The notes under the pieces: generated by a model
Told to the model about the DNA's origin: nothing
Databases searched by the model: none
Seen by the model: the letters and a program-made list of their open reading frames with translations, nothing else
Translations under genes and position numbers: made by a program
Assembly: GCA_013696915.1 (NCBI GenBank)
Contig: JACCXR010000286.1
Location: 1-6,371 of the forward strand
Direction of reading: 5' to 3'
Length of the DNA: 6,371 nucleotides
Origin: Euzebyaceae bacterium
GTDB lineage: Bacteria; Actinomycetota; Nitriliruptoria; Euzebyales; Egibacteraceae
Part shown: in pieces, positions 5,857 to 6,371 of the stretch
How the letters are laid out: the number at the start of each line of letters is the position of its first letter
How positions within the stretch are numbered: the first letter of the stretch is position 1

Positions 5857-6201
5857 GGTGCCGTCGACGAAGCCGAGTTGCTTGCCACCGACGACGTGGA
5901 AGTGGAGATGGGGGATGGCCTGCCCGCCGCGACTTCCGACATTCGTGGCAATGCGGTAGCCGTCGGCGATCTGCTCGCGGTCGGCGATCTGACGTGCCAC
6001 CCGGAAGGCGTCGGTGAGAAGTTGTGCGTGCTCCTCACCGAGGGCGTGCGCCGATGGAATGTGCTCCCGGCTGGCCACGAGCACATGGACGGGGGCACGG
6101 GGGAACTTGTCGCGGAACGCGATGACCCGGTCGCTCTCACCGACGATCTCGGCAGGCTCGTCACCGGTGACGATGCGGCAGAACAGGCAGTCAGCGGTCA
6201 T
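5848..6201 (-). CDS. HIT-family (Hint-like) nucleotide-binding hydrolase
   Basis: This 117-residue histidine-triad protein is of normal length for bacterial Hint homologues. C-L-F-C (residues 5-8) begins the fold and provides two of the zinc ligands found in many bacterial members. The triad P-H-L-H-F-H-V at 97-103 supplies H98, H100 and H102, and G-x-x-x-G-Q-A-I (89-96 region) precedes it as in Hint proteins. Family members hydrolyse adenosine phosphoramidates or acyl-AMPs; the cellular role is housekeeping or unknown. I chose the ATG at 6201 because GGAGG sits five bases upstream. A GTG at 6216 would add five residues but places that Shine-Dalgarno inside the gene. The gene is convergent with the dehydrogenase and shows no functional link to the sugar-acid cluster. 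Its third-position G/C content looks somewhat lower than that of the catabolic genes, consistent with a separate unit. Confidence 0.93.
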   Translation of the reverse strand: MTADCLFCRIVTGDEPAEIVGESDRVIAFRDKFPRAPVHVLVASREHIPSAHALGEEHAQLLTDAFRVARQIADREQIADGYRIATNVGSRGGQAIPHLHFHVVGGKQLGFVDGTDG

Positions 6202-6370
6202 GTGGGCCTCCCCCACGGGATACGAGCTGATCGCGAATCTCTTTGAAGCCGTCGAAGATCACGCCGCCGGCTGCTGTTGTGACGACCTCGACCTCGTGCC
6301 GATCTACCACGACGAAGGCTCGGTGTGCTTTGCCCCCGTGGGCGCCGTCGCGGCCATGGCGGCGCGGATG
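6191..6370 (-). CDS. Possible C-terminal fragment of an unidentified gene upstream of the HIT gene
   Basis: A minus-strand frame is open from the right edge to a TGA at 6191-6193, overlapping the HIT start by 11 bases. Its last 40 or so residues look protein-like, including A-F-V-V-V-D-R-H-E-V-E-V-V and V-I-F-D-G-F-K-E-I-R-D-Q-L. That would place a co-transcribed gene directly upstream of the HIT gene. I do not recognise the family. A competing plus-strand frame (ATG at 6200, open to the right edge, about 57 codons) covers the same DNA and has a higher share of G/C at third positions by hand count (about 84% against 69%). However, it has no good Shine-Dalgarno sequence and its ATG overlaps the HIT ATG. 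Which strand is coding cannot be settled here. Confidence 0.3.
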   Translation of the reverse strand, partial: HPRRHGRDGAHGGKAHRAFVVVDRHEVEVVTTAAGGVIFDGFKEIRDQLVSRGGGPHDR

Positions 6371-6371
6371 C

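Noticed and set aside
4425..6164. A 579-codon minus-strand open frame opposite the zinc dehydrogenase
   Set aside because: It runs across the divergent promoter region, the dehydrogenase and part of the HIT gene. Its product is low-complexity Arg/Pro/Ser-rich sequence, so it is a shadow frame.

Overview
The window is very GC-rich throughout, with strong G/C preference at third codon positions, frequent GTG starts and tightly packed genes. This points to a high-GC bacterium, most likely an actinomycete-type organism. No marker gene is present to place it more finely. There are no rRNA or tRNA genes, no CRISPR array and no transposase.

Layout. (1) The left edge (1-264, +) is the C-terminal part of a VapC-like PIN-domain toxin. 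A 182-base gap follows that holds only short hairpins. (2) A four-gene minus-strand operon runs from 4483 down to 447: an IlvD/Edd-family sugar-acid dehydratase, a fumarylacetoacetate-hydrolase (FAH) family protein, an SDR dehydrogenase and a class I O-methyltransferase. The gaps between these genes are 30, 4 and 16 bases. (3) A divergent control region (about 4484-4650) contains several inverted repeats and a plausible plus-strand -10 element. (4) On the plus strand, a 34-codon frame (4652-4756) looks like the two ends of an SMP-30/gluconolactonase gene joined together. It is followed by a complete zinc-dependent medium-chain dehydrogenase (4767-5816). (5) A minus-strand HIT-family (Hint-like) gene converges on the dehydrogenase, and one hairpin spans both stop codons. 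(6) The right edge (6202-6371) is open on both strands and cannot be assigned with confidence.

How the genes fit together. Sugar dehydrogenase, lactonase, IlvD/Edd dehydratase, SDR dehydrogenase and FAH hydrolase are the enzyme set of the non-phosphorylating 'diketo-hydrolase' routes known for 6-deoxy sugars and pentoses. The steps are sugar to lactone, to acid, to 2-keto-3-deoxy acid, to 2,4-diketo-3-deoxy acid, and finally to pyruvate plus lactate or glycolate. The dehydrogenase sits upstream on one strand and the dehydratase, SDR and hydrolase on the other, around a shared promoter region. The exact sugar cannot be read from the sequence. Two things stand out: the lactonase appears to be collapsed to a 34-codon remnant, and an O-methyltransferase with no obvious role in sugar catabolism is the last gene of the catabolic operon.
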